This document shows, in pieces, positions 26,004-34,411 of a stretch of 64,000 nt of DNA. Origin of the DNA: Martinezella tropici (GTDB lineage: Bacteria > Pseudomonadota > Alphaproteobacteria > Rhizobiales > Rhizobiaceae); assembly GCF_003287875.1 (NCBI RefSeq), contig NZ_QMKK01000061.1, forward strand, positions 62,001-126,000, given 5' to 3'. The position numbers and the translations under genes are program-made. Numbering within the stretch: the stretch's first letter is position 1; every line of letters starts with the position of its first letter. Below the pieces are notes generated by a model, which worked only from the letters and a program-made list of their open reading frames with translations, ran no database searches and was not told where the DNA came from.

Positions 26004-27121
26004 AATTTGTATTCTACACGCATTCTCTGGTGTCGGATTGGAACCATGGCAATGCGCATTTCCTGCGCGGGATCATGCGCGAGCTCCTGAAGCGCGGACA
26101 TAGTGCCATCGCTATTGAGCCTTCCGATTCCTGGAGCCGCCGTAATCTCCTCATGGATCAGGGGCCGCAGGCGCTGGAAACTTTCCGTCGCACATTCCCG
26201 CAGCTGACGTCGCTATCCTACGACAGCGCCTTCGACCATGAGGAAGCGATCAGCGACGCAGACGTCGTTGTCGTTCACGAGTGGACAGATCCCGCGCTCG
26301 TCAAGCGGCTCGGCAGAGCCAGGCGCATCGGCGGGCGCTTCACACTCATCTTTCATGACACCCATCATCGTGCCGTCTCCGCACGGAGTGAAATCGCAGG
26401 GCTTGATCTTGAGGATTATGACCTCATTCTCGCCTTCGGCGAGACGCTGCGTCAGCGTTATCTCAAGGCAGGGTGGGGGACCAATGTCTTTACCTGGCAC
26501 GAGGCGGCCGACGCGGCGTTGTTCAGGCCGATACCCGAGGTAGAAAAGACCGGCGATCTCATATGGATCGGTAATTGGGGCGATGATGAACGCAGTGCCG
26601 AGATCGGCCGCTTTCTGATCGACCCTGCCAGCCGCATCGGGAAAGACGCACTGACGACTAGCGTGCGAGGTGTGCGCTATCCTCCGGCAGCGCTCGAGGC
26701 TTTGCGCAAAGCCGGCATCAACTACGGCGGCTGGATCGCCAATGCCGACGTGCCGCGGGCATTTGCCGAAAACCGGGTGACTGTGCATATTCCCCGCCGT
26801 CCCTATGTTGAATCCCTGCCGGGCATTCCGACGATACGTGTCTTCGAGGCGCTCGCCTGCGGGATTCCGCTGATATCCGCGCCATGGGACGATTGCGAGG
26901 AGCTTTTCCGGCCTGGCGAGGATTTTCTCATCGCCAGAACTGGCGACGAAATGACCCGCCTCGTTCGTGATGTCCTTTCGGACCAGGCGCTCGCCGATGC
27001 GCTGATTGCATCTGGCCTGGAGCGCATTCGCACGCGGCATACCTGCAGCCATCGCGTGGATGAACTTCTGAAAATTCTGGATCAGGGCAATGCAACGGGT
27101 CGGCAGGAGGTTGCGGAATGA
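26000..27121 (+). CDS. CgeB-like glycosyltransferase, copy 1
   Basis: A 373-residue GT-B protein of the CgeB/Glyco_trans_1_2 type, starting FVFYTHSLVSDWNHGNAHFL with a conserved W-N-x-G-N segment shared by all three tandem copies. The C-terminal donor domain reads PTIRVFEALACGIPLISAPW and then CEELFRPGEDFL. In copies 2 and 3 the matching regions are TRVFEAAGAGACLITDYW and VRLFEAAACGTPIISDFW. It probably adds one sugar of an oligosaccharide. ATGA overlaps with both neighbours. Confidence 0.83.
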   Translation: MKFVFYTHSLVSDWNHGNAHFLRGIMRELLKRGHSAIAIEPSDSWSRRNLLMDQGPQALETFRRTFPQLTSLSYDSAFDHEEAISDADVVVVHEWTDPALVKRLGRARRIGGRFTLIFHDTHHRAVSARSEIAGLDLEDYDLILAFGETLRQRYLKAGWGTNVFTWHEAADAALFRPIPEVEKTGDLIWIGNWGDDERSAEIGRFLIDPASRIGKDALTTSVRGVRYPPAALEALRKAGINYGGWIANADVPRAFAENRVTVHIPRRPYVESLPGIPTIRVFEALACGIPLISAPWDDCEELFRPGEDFLIARTGDEMTRLVRDVLSDQALADALIASGLERIRTRHTCSHRVDELLKILDQGNATGRQEVAE

Positions 27122-28206
27122 AGATCGCGTTCTACGGCTCGAGCCTCCTTTCGGCTTATTGGAACGGTGCGGCGACCTATTATCGCGGCTTGCTGAAAGC
27201 ATTGGCGGCGAGGGGTTACCGCATCACTTTCTACGAGCCGGATGTCTATCAGCGCCAAGAGCACCGGGATATCGACCCGCCCGAGTGGTGCGAGGTCGTC
27301 GTCTATGATGGGACGATCGCCGCCCTGAGGAAGGTTGCGGTCGAGGCGGCCCTTGCCGATGTTGTCATCAAGACGAGCGGCGTCGGCTTCGAGGACGATC
27401 TGCTTTTGCGGGAGGTCATGACGGCTGCGCGCCCGGAAGCGCTGAAAATTTTCTGGGATGTGGACGCGCCGGCGACCCTTGCCGAAATGCGGACCTCCGC
27501 GGAACATCCGCTTCGCCAAGCCCTTGGGAGCCTTGATCTCGTTTTGACCTATGGCGGCGGGGAACCCGTCGTAAAACAATACCTTCTGCTGGGGGCGACC
27601 GCATGCATTCCCATCTACAATGCGCTCGATCCGCAGACCCATCATCCCGTCATCGCCGATCATCGTTTCGAGGCCGCCCTAGGCTTTCTTGGCAACCGTC
27701 TGCCTGATCGAGAGCGCCGCGTCGAAAGTTTTTTTCTCGAACCGGCCGCAGCCATGCCCACGCACCGCTTCCTCCTGGGTGGCGCGGGCTGGGACGACAA
27801 GCCGATGCCGGGCAATGTCCGCTATATCGGGCACGTGCCCACCCGCGATCACAATGCCTTCAACGTGACGCCGAGAGCAGTGCTCAACATCTCGCGCGAG
27901 AGCATGGCCGACAACGGCTTTTCACCTGCCACGCGGGTGTTCGAAGCAGCGGGCGCCGGTGCCTGCCTGATTACAGATTATTGGGAAGGAATTGACCATT
28001 TTCTGACGTCGAACGAGGAGGTGTTCGTCGCGCGCGACGGTCAGGACGTGCGCGAAATCCTGTCCGGTCTGACGGCGGAGCATGCGGCAGCGGTCGGCCG
28101 GAGGGCGCTTGCGAAGGTGCTTGGCGAGCACACTTACCGGCATCGAGCCGTCGAAGTCGATCAACTCTTGCGGTCTCGTTTCGCAAGCAAGGAGGCTGCC
28201 GAATGA
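27118..28206 (+). CDS. CgeB-like glycosyltransferase, copy 2
   Basis: A 362-residue paralogue of the preceding gene. N-terminal IAFYGSSLLSAYWNGAATYY is followed by RGLLKALAARGYRITFYEPD; the latter closely parallels copy 3 (RSLIRGLHAEGHNVLFLERD). The donor-site helix is RVFEAAGAGACLITDYWEG near residue 270. Copies 2 and 3 are more alike than either is to copy 1, suggesting an older and a younger duplication. Coupled by ATGA to both flanking genes. Confidence 0.83.
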   Translation: MKIAFYGSSLLSAYWNGAATYYRGLLKALAARGYRITFYEPDVYQRQEHRDIDPPEWCEVVVYDGTIAALRKVAVEAALADVVIKTSGVGFEDDLLLREVMTAARPEALKIFWDVDAPATLAEMRTSAEHPLRQALGSLDLVLTYGGGEPVVKQYLLLGATACIPIYNALDPQTHHPVIADHRFEAALGFLGNRLPDRERRVESFFLEPAAAMPTHRFLLGGAGWDDKPMPGNVRYIGHVPTRDHNAFNVTPRAVLNISRESMADNGFSPATRVFEAAGAGACLITDYWEGIDHFLTSNEEVFVARDGQDVREILSGLTAEHAAAVGRRALAKVLGEHTYRHRAVEVDQLLRSRFASKEAAE

Positions 28207-29306
28207 GCCGTGCCCTCGACATCGTCGTTCTCGGCCTCACCTTGTCCTCTTCCTGGGGCAATGGTCACGCCACGACGTACCGCTCCTTGATCAGAGGTCT
28301 CCATGCCGAGGGCCACAATGTTCTTTTCCTGGAGCGGGACGTCCCCTGGTATGCTGCCCAACGGGATCTTCTCGATCCGGAGTTCTGCGAACTTTCTTAC
28401 TATGACGGGATCGATGAGCTCAAAAATCGTTTCAGTCAGCGATTGACCGCCGCTGATGCCGTCATCATCGGCTCCTATGTGCCGGATGGAGTAGCAGTGA
28501 TCGATACTGTTGCCGCCTTAGATCCTTCGCTCCTGTGCTTTTACGACATCGACACGCCCGTCACGCTTGCAAAACTCGGACAGGGCGACCAGGAATACAT
28601 TGCCGGACGTCAGATGGCGCTGTTCGATATCTATCTGTCTTTTTCGGGAGGAGGCGTCCTCGACCGGCTGATGACAGAGTTCGGCGTCTCGCGTGCCGAA
28701 GCTCTCTATTGCTCTGTGGACGAGCGGCGTTACAGGAATACAGGCGAAACGCCCTATTGGGATCTCGGCTATCTTGGCACCTACAGTCCCGACCGGCAGG
28801 AGAAACTGCAGATGCTCTTGATAGAGCCGGCACGGCAGTTGCCGCATTTGCGGTTTGTCGTCGCCGGGTCGCAATTTCCCACTGATATCGACTGGCCCGA
28901 GAATGTAACCCGCATCGAACATCTTGCGCCCACCGATCATCCGTCCTTCTACAGCCGGCAAAGATTCACGCTCAACATCACGCGATCCGATATGATCGAG
29001 GCGGGTTGGTCGCCCAGCGTGCGTCTTTTCGAGGCTGCTGCCTGCGGCACGCCGATCATTAGCGATTTCTGGCGCGGCCTCGATGAGCTTTTCCCGCAGG
29101 ATCGCTCCATCTTGATCGCGCATGACACCGCAGACGTGGTCGGTGCGCTGACCGGCGTTTCAGAGGAAGCGAGGCGCGGAATAGCCAATCTCGCGCATCG
29201 CATCGTTCATGGCGAGCACACCGGCCGTGTTCGCGCCCGGCAACTGGTGAACATGCTGTCAGAGAGTCTGCCGGAAAATCGAGCAGGGCGACGTGCTTTC
29301 GTGTAG
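28203..29306 (+). CDS. CgeB-like glycosyltransferase, copy 3
   Basis: A 367-residue paralogue with SSSWGNGHATTYRSLIRGLH near the N-terminus and VRLFEAAACGTPIISDFWRG near residue 276 as the donor site. It retains the aspartate-rich middle region CFYDIDTPVTLAKL that corresponds to IFWDVDAPATLAEM in copy 2. Ends 20 bases before the UDP-xylose synthase start. Donor and linkage are unknown. Confidence 0.83.
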   Translation: MSRALDIVVLGLTLSSSWGNGHATTYRSLIRGLHAEGHNVLFLERDVPWYAAQRDLLDPEFCELSYYDGIDELKNRFSQRLTAADAVIIGSYVPDGVAVIDTVAALDPSLLCFYDIDTPVTLAKLGQGDQEYIAGRQMALFDIYLSFSGGGVLDRLMTEFGVSRAEALYCSVDERRYRNTGETPYWDLGYLGTYSPDRQEKLQMLLIEPARQLPHLRFVVAGSQFPTDIDWPENVTRIEHLAPTDHPSFYSRQRFTLNITRSDMIEAGWSPSVRLFEAAACGTPIISDFWRGLDELFPQDRSILIAHDTADVVGALTGVSEEARRGIANLAHRIVHGEHTGRVRARQLVNMLSESLPENRAGRRAFV

Positions 29307-29326
29307 CAACCCAGAGGAGAAATTGC

Positions 29327-30358
29327 ATGCGGCAGGTAATCAAAAAGAATATTCTCGTCGCTGGAGGCGCCGGTTTTGTCGGCTCTCACCTTTGCGATGC
29401 GTTGATCGCCGGAGGCCATAAGGTCATTTGCGTTGACAGCTTTCTGACCAGTACCCCCGATAATATCAAGGCCTTGCAAAATCATCCCGATTTCACGCTC
29501 ATCGAGCATGACATATGCGAGGAGCTGCAGGTTGCCGAGCCGCTTCACCAGATCTACAACCTGGCATGTCCTGCGTCTCCTGCCTTCTATCAGGCTGACC
29601 CTATTCACACGATGATGACCAGCGTGGCCGGAACCGGCAATCTGCTCAAGCTTGCCGAGCACCATGCTGCCTCTTTCCTGCAGGCCTCCACGAGCGAGGT
29701 TTACGGTGATCCGCAAGAGCATCCTCAGCAGGAAGATTATTGGGGTCACGTCAACTGCATCGGGCCGCGTGCATGTTACGACGAAGGGAAGCGCGCAGCA
29801 GAGGCGCTTTGTTTCGACAGTGTGCGCACGGGCTGTGTCGACGCCCGCGTGGTGCGCATCTTTAATACATACGGCCCTCGCATGCAGCCGAACGACGGCC
29901 GCATCGTTTCCAATTTCATCGTCCAGGCGCTGCAACATGAACCATTGACAATCTATGGAGACGGCGACCAGACCAGATCCTTCTGCTATGTGTCCGATCT
30001 GGTGGACGGGCTGATCCGCTCGATGAATGTGCAGCCAAACGCCGGCTTGCCCATCAATCTCGGCAATCCCGGGGAGTTCATGGTTCACGAGCTTGCGCAA
30101 ATGATCCTGAAGATGGTGCCCACGAGCTCAAGCATCGTTTACCGGCCGTTGCCTACCGATGACCCGCAGCGTCGACGGCCTGATATACTCAGGGCAAAGC
30201 AGCTCCTGTCCTGGGAACCGAAGGTCCATCTCGCGGAAGGCTTGGAATATACCATTGCCTGGTTTCGCCAAGTGCTTCACGAACCACAATTTGTCCGACG
30301 GACAAACCGCAAGGCTACGCCGATCCGGCGTCCGACGGGCATTTCACTCGGAGCGTGA
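29327..30358 (+). CDS. uxs: UDP-glucuronate decarboxylase (UDP-xylose synthase)
   Basis: A 343-residue extended SDR that decarboxylates UDP-glucuronate to UDP-xylose. GGAGFVGSHLCDAL near residue 13, NLACPASPAFYQADP near residue 77, STSEVYGDPQEHPQ near residue 123, and GPRACYDEGKRAAEALCF near residue 146 are all diagnostic of UXS. The start has GAGGAG upstream. The gene is in the glycosyltransferase operon and gives the clearest clue to one donor sugar. UDP-glucuronate must come from UDP-glucose dehydrogenase elsewhere in the genome. The basic C-terminal tail (about 25 residues) is longer than usual. Confidence 0.93.
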   Translation: MRQVIKKNILVAGGAGFVGSHLCDALIAGGHKVICVDSFLTSTPDNIKALQNHPDFTLIEHDICEELQVAEPLHQIYNLACPASPAFYQADPIHTMMTSVAGTGNLLKLAEHHAASFLQASTSEVYGDPQEHPQQEDYWGHVNCIGPRACYDEGKRAAEALCFDSVRTGCVDARVVRIFNTYGPRMQPNDGRIVSNFIVQALQHEPLTIYGDGDQTRSFCYVSDLVDGLIRSMNVQPNAGLPINLGNPGEFMVHELAQMILKMVPTSSSIVYRPLPTDDPQRRRPDILRAKQLLSWEPKVHLAEGLEYTIAWFRQVLHEPQFVRRTNRKATPIRRPTGISLGA

Positions 30359-30360
30359 CC

Positions 30361-31137
30361 ATGCAAAACCAAGAGGAGTTGCAGCGTCGGATTATCGAAC
30401 TGGCGCCATGGTTTCATAACCTGCGCATAAAGGGTGTCGAAACAGCTCCCGATCATTTTCTCGGGGACTATCCAAGTTTCAAGTGGCGTCGCTTCAAGGA
30501 TGTCATTCCTCGGGATCTGACAGGCAGAACTGTTCTCGATATCGGCTGCAATGCCGGGTTTTACTCGCTGGAAATGAAACGGCGCAATGCGGATCGTGTG
30601 GTGGCAATCGATACGGATCCGCATTATCTGCGGCAAGCCGTCTTCGCGGCAACGCAGGCCGAGGTGGATATCGACTTCAGGCAAATGTCCGTATACGAGG
30701 TCGCGCAATTGCACGAGAAGTTTGACCTCGTCCTTTTCATGGGCGTCCTCTACCATTTGCGTCACCCGCTATTGGCTCTTGATCTGCTTCGTGAGCATGT
30801 CGTCAAAGACCTGATGCTGTTTCAATGCATGCAGCGAGGCGTGGACGAAACACCGGAGCTGAAAGACGATTACGACTTCGCGGAGCGGGAGATTTTCAAC
30901 CGCCCCGATTATCCAAAATTGTTCTTCGTCGAAAACCGCTACGCCGGGGATCCGACAAACTGGTTCATACCGAACAAGGCGGCGACCGAGGCGATGCTAC
31001 GTAGCGCAGGTTTTACGATGCTGGAAAATCCAGAGCCGGAAGTATATCTGCTGCGATGCAGCGCCCGTCATTATATGGCGGAGAAACCACCTGGCATTTG
31101 CGCCGTAGACCGATCTGATGACAAAAGAGGATCATAA
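30361..31137 (+). CDS. SAM-dependent methyltransferase
   Basis: A 258-residue class I methyltransferase with motif I VLDIGCNAGFYSLEM near residue 59, VVAIDTDPHYLRQA near residue 80 (motif II), and LVLFMGVLYHLRHPLLAL near residue 121. It resembles the CmoB-like Methyltransf_9 group. WFIPNKAATEAMLRSAGF near residue 200 fits that group too. As the last gene of the operon it probably O-methylates a sugar or inositol of the product. ATG at 30361 (GGAG at seven bases) is preferred to the overlapping GTG at 30355. Confidence 0.87.
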   Translation: MQNQEELQRRIIELAPWFHNLRIKGVETAPDHFLGDYPSFKWRRFKDVIPRDLTGRTVLDIGCNAGFYSLEMKRRNADRVVAIDTDPHYLRQAVFAATQAEVDIDFRQMSVYEVAQLHEKFDLVLFMGVLYHLRHPLLALDLLREHVVKDLMLFQCMQRGVDETPELKDDYDFAEREIFNRPDYPKLFFVENRYAGDPTNWFIPNKAATEAMLRSAGFTMLENPEPEVYLLRCSARHYMAEKPPGICAVDRSDDKRGS

Positions 31138-31145
31138 AGTGCCCG

Positions 31146-31170
31146 GGAACATTGCAGCACGTGGGTTGTT
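31146..31170 (+). promoter_or_regulatory. EcfG-type promoter of the small gene at 31219
   Basis: GGAAC (31146-31150), 16 bases, TGTT (31167-31170). It lies eight bases after the methyltransferase stop and about 48 bases before the next gene. Confidence 0.66.
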
Positions 31171-31218
31171 TGGCGGAGGATCGAGATACCGGAAAAACGA
31201 TGAACATGCAGGCCTGAT

Positions 31219-31491
31219 ATGGCAATGAATGATGGGAATACCGCCATGCCTAAGTCGAACAATCCAGGTGAAAAGAGTAGGGGCGATCCCGCGCAGGATG
31301 CAAAGGGTCAATCCCGAAGACTGCTGAAAAGCAGCCGCAATAACGGTGTGGCAAGCGCCAAGCCGACTGTCATCACGGGGTCCGACGACGCGACCGTCAA
31401 CAAAAAGCCTCCCGGCACAACAAAACCAGAGAAAGATTGGGATCTCAATTATGATCCGCGTGAAATGAACGAGGGCAAGTATCGCGGCTGA
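31219..31491 (+). CDS. Small hydrophilic protein
   Basis: A 90-residue protein rich in Lys, Asn, Asp, Ser and Gly, with no hydrophobic segment, ending DWDLNYDPREMNEGKYRG. It is probably disordered, like hydrophilins. The start is uncertain: ATGs at 31219, 31225 and 31246 are in frame and none has a strong Shine-Dalgarno sequence. Stress induction is inferred from the promoter. Confidence 0.68.
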   Translation: MAMNDGNTAMPKSNNPGEKSRGDPAQDAKGQSRRLLKSSRNNGVASAKPTVITGSDDATVNKKPPGTTKPEKDWDLNYDPREMNEGKYRG

Positions 31492-31730
31492 GACCGGTTC
31501 CAAGGCCGGCATGTAAGCGCGTGTGGGGTTCTATCTTCCGCCATAAACCAACTTCACGACACGTGATAATGGTTGGAACCCTGTGCACTCACGCTGATCA
31601 AGCATTCCATCATGCATGGTTGTCTGGATGACGCGGACCGTTTCTACCCGATGTGGTTTGAACAGTTGGGTTCGCTGTTCGCTTTCTAGATTATGTGGGC
31701 GCCTCACACTCCGACAGCACGTTGAACGTA
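31492..31730. other. Intergenic stretch
   Basis: A convergent region between two small genes. I see no gene, strong hairpin or repeat. Confidence 0.4.
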
Positions 31731-31964
31731 TTACTTATGTTTCTTGTGTTGTCCGCTTCTTTGATTGACGCCTCGCAACATCGCGCGGTCTTCAGTTTGA
31801 ATCTCGGGGCTCGAACGCAGTCGCGTGCTTTCAGCTTCTCTCCTGCGCTCTTCGGGGGATTTCTTCAAATCCAGGCCGGCATTGAAATCATCTCCCGCAT
31901 TGGAGGTGTCTTCCCGCTTTTCGATGACATGTATTTGCTGCTGGTGGGTTTTTTGTCCAACCAT
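31731..31964 (-). CDS. Small hydrophilic protein
   Basis: A 77-residue, charged protein (VIEKREDTSNAGDDFNAGLD in the middle, then KKSPEERRREAE). A GAGGT Shine-Dalgarno sequence lies 6-7 bases before ATG. It is likely disordered and cytoplasmic. No family name is known to me. Its composition matches the other stress-type small proteins in the window, though no EcfG site is visible upstream. Confidence 0.65.
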   Translation of the reverse strand: MVGQKTHQQQIHVIEKREDTSNAGDDFNAGLDLKKSPEERRREAESTRLRSSPEIQTEDRAMLRGVNQRSGQHKKHK

Positions 31965-32077
31965 CGCTATACCTCATTGTTTCTGAGTTTCTGACGGATT
32001 TCGGCACCACCGCGTTTCGTCTTTTGTAGCCAAACACCTTGCGGTGAATGCTAAAACGCCTCTCTTGCGCCTCGGGC

Positions 32078-32275
32078 TCAATGCGCGTTCGAGAGCATGA
32101 TCGTGCCATTCAATAACCATTCGACGAGAACCAGTAAGGCAATGATGCAAAACCCGATCACGATAAAATATCCGGCTCGCCGTTTGCTCCTTTTCTGCGA
32201 GGGACTATCGCTCGGAGATACGATCGGGTCATTTCTATCCCGATCCTTTTCTTCGTCATTCTGCATCATCACCAT
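32078..32275 (-). CDS. Small single-pass membrane protein
   Basis: About 65 residues. A charged N-terminal half (NDEEKDRDRNDP) and a basic patch KRSKRR are followed by one transmembrane helix (YFIVIGFCIIALLVLVEWLL). The N-terminus is probably cytoplasmic by the positive-inside rule. Starts at 32275 and 32269 are both possible behind GAGGAA. The EcfG-type promoter immediately upstream leaves a very short leader and rules out the longer ORF start. Confidence 0.7.
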   Translation of the reverse strand: MVMMQNDEEKDRDRNDPIVSPSDSPSQKRSKRRAGYFIVIGFCIIALLVLVEWLLNGTIMLSNAH

Positions 32276-32293
32276 GTTCCTCTGCTGCCTTCT

Positions 32294-32318
32294 AACCGTT
32301 GGAGCGGAGAAATGTTCC
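32294..32318 (-). promoter_or_regulatory. EcfG-type promoter of the small membrane protein gene
   Basis: On the minus strand, GGAAC (32318-32314), 16 bases, GGTT (32297-32294), about 18 bases before the first candidate ATG. Confidence 0.62.
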
Positions 32319-32911
32319 TTCTGTTGGTAGGTCGCACTCGACCCAAATAGGCAGTCGGCAGTTGCGGACGTCAAAATCTAGATGATGGCTCGTGCGGGTG
32401 AGAGAAAATCGCGCGGGCGAGATGGTGCAAGCCCCTGTGATTGCGCGTTTTTTTGACCTGCGACGAGGAGAACGCCATCAACGATAAGTTCGGTTCGGAG
32501 GACTGGCCACGGCGATAGCTGTGAAGATCTTTGAACGAAAGTCCCACCGAGTTGGATCGCGCGGGTTTGGTCGAACGATTTTGAAGGGATCTGGAATTTG
32601 ATCGGAACATTTGGTCATCGCTGCGGTTAGGAACCACTGGGATTCCGATCTCCGATCCGATCGGATGATAGGGACTACCGCGATGCAGATCGGAAGTTTC
32701 GGGGACATGTATCGTGCTGAACTTCAGGAGCTCACCAGTGCCGGAAAGCAATTGGTCGATTCGTGGCTGGCGAATGCCGAGACTGCATCGCATCCGCCGT
32801 TCAAGAACGCTTGTCCACCTCGGGCACAAACCGGATCGAATGATCTCGTCGGAACCCCTCTCAAACTTGGAATGTCGCGAATGGACGGATATCGTCCGAA
32901 AGGAGCCTTCG
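32319..32911. other. Intergenic stretch without a supported gene
   Basis: Overlapping ORFs on both strands here lack ribosome binding sites and have compositions of spurious frames. A GGAAC near 32850 has no partner element. Only the 3' end, with AAAGGAG before the start at 32912, is clearly functional. Confidence 0.45.
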
Positions 32912-33358
32912 ATGAAACACCATGCCCTTCAAGAAATTCGGACCCGCGCCAACGTTAACCTCGAATATCGGCACGCGCTGCCTGCGACGCGCCGCGACCG
33001 CCTTGAGCGGTGGGCGGAGCTCCTCGAACGCCGCGGGCAACAAGCACTCTCGACGTTGCATGAAACGGAATTTCAGCCCGCCAGAGAGCGTGCGATCATG
33101 CGCGCTGACGATTCGCCGCTGTCGGTGGCATTTGCCGACCCCGTCCTGCGGGCAGCCGGGCTCAATGACGACACCTATGGCGAAATCAAGCAATTCTTCG
33201 GGCTGAGTCACAATCAGCTGCATAAGCTCGTCTGTTATTGTCACTTCGGAGCCACGATTAATGCCTCGGTAGCCGCCCATAGCGTTCGTGCGTTGATTGC
33301 TGCAGGCGATCGACCGGGCATTCTTGCCAGGCTGCGTGGGATGTTTCGCGATAGATAA
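32912..33358 (+). CDS. Hypothetical protein, rhizobial type
   Basis: A 148-residue soluble protein. It has an N-terminal helical basic region (TRRDRLERWAELLERRGQ, about residues 31-48) and a folded C-terminal half containing DDTYGEIKQFFGLSHNQLHK and CYCHFGATINASVAAH. No family is recognised with certainty. AAAGGAG seven bases before ATG sets the start, well inside the longest open frame. No membrane or signal segment. Confidence 0.72.
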   Translation: MKHHALQEIRTRANVNLEYRHALPATRRDRLERWAELLERRGQQALSTLHETEFQPARERAIMRADDSPLSVAFADPVLRAAGLNDDTYGEIKQFFGLSHNQLHKLVCYCHFGATINASVAAHSVRALIAAGDRPGILARLRGMFRDR

Positions 33359-33576
33359 AAATCCTTCGCTTCACGTTATGAGCGACGAGAAGCCGACACG
33401 GCGCAGCGATGTCGCCGTGTCGAAGGCGTCGCGATCACGTCTCAAACAGAGAGCAAGGGATATCCACAACCGTTGCCGCTTTCGAGCATGGTGATACCTA
33501 TGACTGACAGCTGCGACTACCGGACCGCATTTTGCCGATAAAAGGCGCCGCAATCAACAGGTGCATACATGAGCGA

Positions 33577-33900
33577 TCATTTGACGATTTCGATAATCTT
33601 ATGAGTGTGAGGATTTACGATAACTCTCTTCTTGTTGATGATGGTGTAGGCATAGTCACTATTGCTTGGCACAGGATATACCTCGACGGAACTCGGCAAC
33701 GCGCTACCAACTGCGATATCGCCTTCGTAAGTTACTGATGGGACCTCTTGTCCTGTCACGTATGTCGTGACATCTCCGGGAACAACCACGGTTGATCCGC
33801 TGGTGTCGGAGCTGTCCGGAGTTACAACCACACTGCTTTGAGCAAAAACCGTTCCGGATGCGAAGAGTGCCGCACTCATAACAGCGAGCAATCTTTTCAT
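33577..33900 (-). CDS. Exported DUF1236 protein
   Basis: A 107-residue protein with a signal peptide (MKRLLAVMSAALFASGTVFA). The DUF1236 module is at the C-terminus: YAYTIINKKRVIVNPHTHKI near residue 82. The equivalent module is found in the second DUF1236 gene of this window (46300-46698). GGAGGTC precedes the start. Probably periplasmic; function unknown. An EcfG-type promoter lies about 31 bases upstream. Confidence 0.85.
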   Translation of the reverse strand: MKRLLAVMSAALFASGTVFAQSSVVVTPDSSDTSGSTVVVPGDVTTYVTGQEVPSVTYEGDIAVGSALPSSVEVYPVPSNSDYAYTIINKKRVIVNPHTHKIIEIVK

Positions 33901-33930
33901 AGCGACCTCCATTGATCTCTAAAAATTCCC

Positions 33931-33955
33931 AACTGTCGTGAACCGCGAATGTTCC
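33931..33955 (-). promoter_or_regulatory. EcfG-type promoter of the DUF1236 gene
   Basis: On the minus strand, GGAAC (33955-33951), 16 bases, AGTT (33934-33931). Confidence 0.66.
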
Positions 33956-34105
33956 TGATCAAATGGGTGAACTTGCGCGTCGCTTCGCTGCATGAGCACG
34001 GTGATCGGGCCGCGCCATCGAAACATCTGTCATTTTTCTGCACGTCTTATCGACGCATCGGCACAAAACATCGGCCGAGGAGTTTTCAGGAAAAGGAGAT
34101 TCGAT

Positions 34106-34324
34106 ATGGCAGACAAAAAGCTCACCACCGGTTTGAATGATCGGCCAAAGGATGCCTCGATCGGCCAGACGGCCGAGGGTTTTCCCGATGACAGCGGAAG
34201 GCCTGTCGATGTCGCCGACGAGAAGATCAAGGCGACCAGGAATAAACTTTCCGACGATCCGCGGGAAAAACTGCTGAAAGAAGTCAGACAACAAGAGGAT
34301 GCATCCCGATCCGGATCGGAATGA
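34106..34324 (+). CDS. Small hydrophilic protein
   Basis: A 72-residue, charged protein (MADKKLTTGLNDRPKDASIG at the start; KLSDDPREKLLKEVRQQED later), probably helical or disordered and cytoplasmic. AAAAGGAG lies seven bases before the ATG. No known function; one of the group of stress-type small proteins here. Confidence 0.72.
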   Translation: MADKKLTTGLNDRPKDASIGQTAEGFPDDSGRPVDVADEKIKATRNKLSDDPREKLLKEVRQQEDASRSGSE

Positions 34325-34411
34325 TTGGAAAAACTAGCCCGCATTGGCATTAAATGTGGTTAGGCATCCACGAACGCTGCTGGCCAACACCTTGGCATGG
34401 CAGACGCCCCG

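Noticed and set aside
12799..31137. Reading the carbohydrate region as a standard exopolysaccharide locus
   Set aside because: No flippase, polymerase, chain-length regulator, ABC exporter or undecaprenyl-phosphate glycosyltransferase is present in the region.
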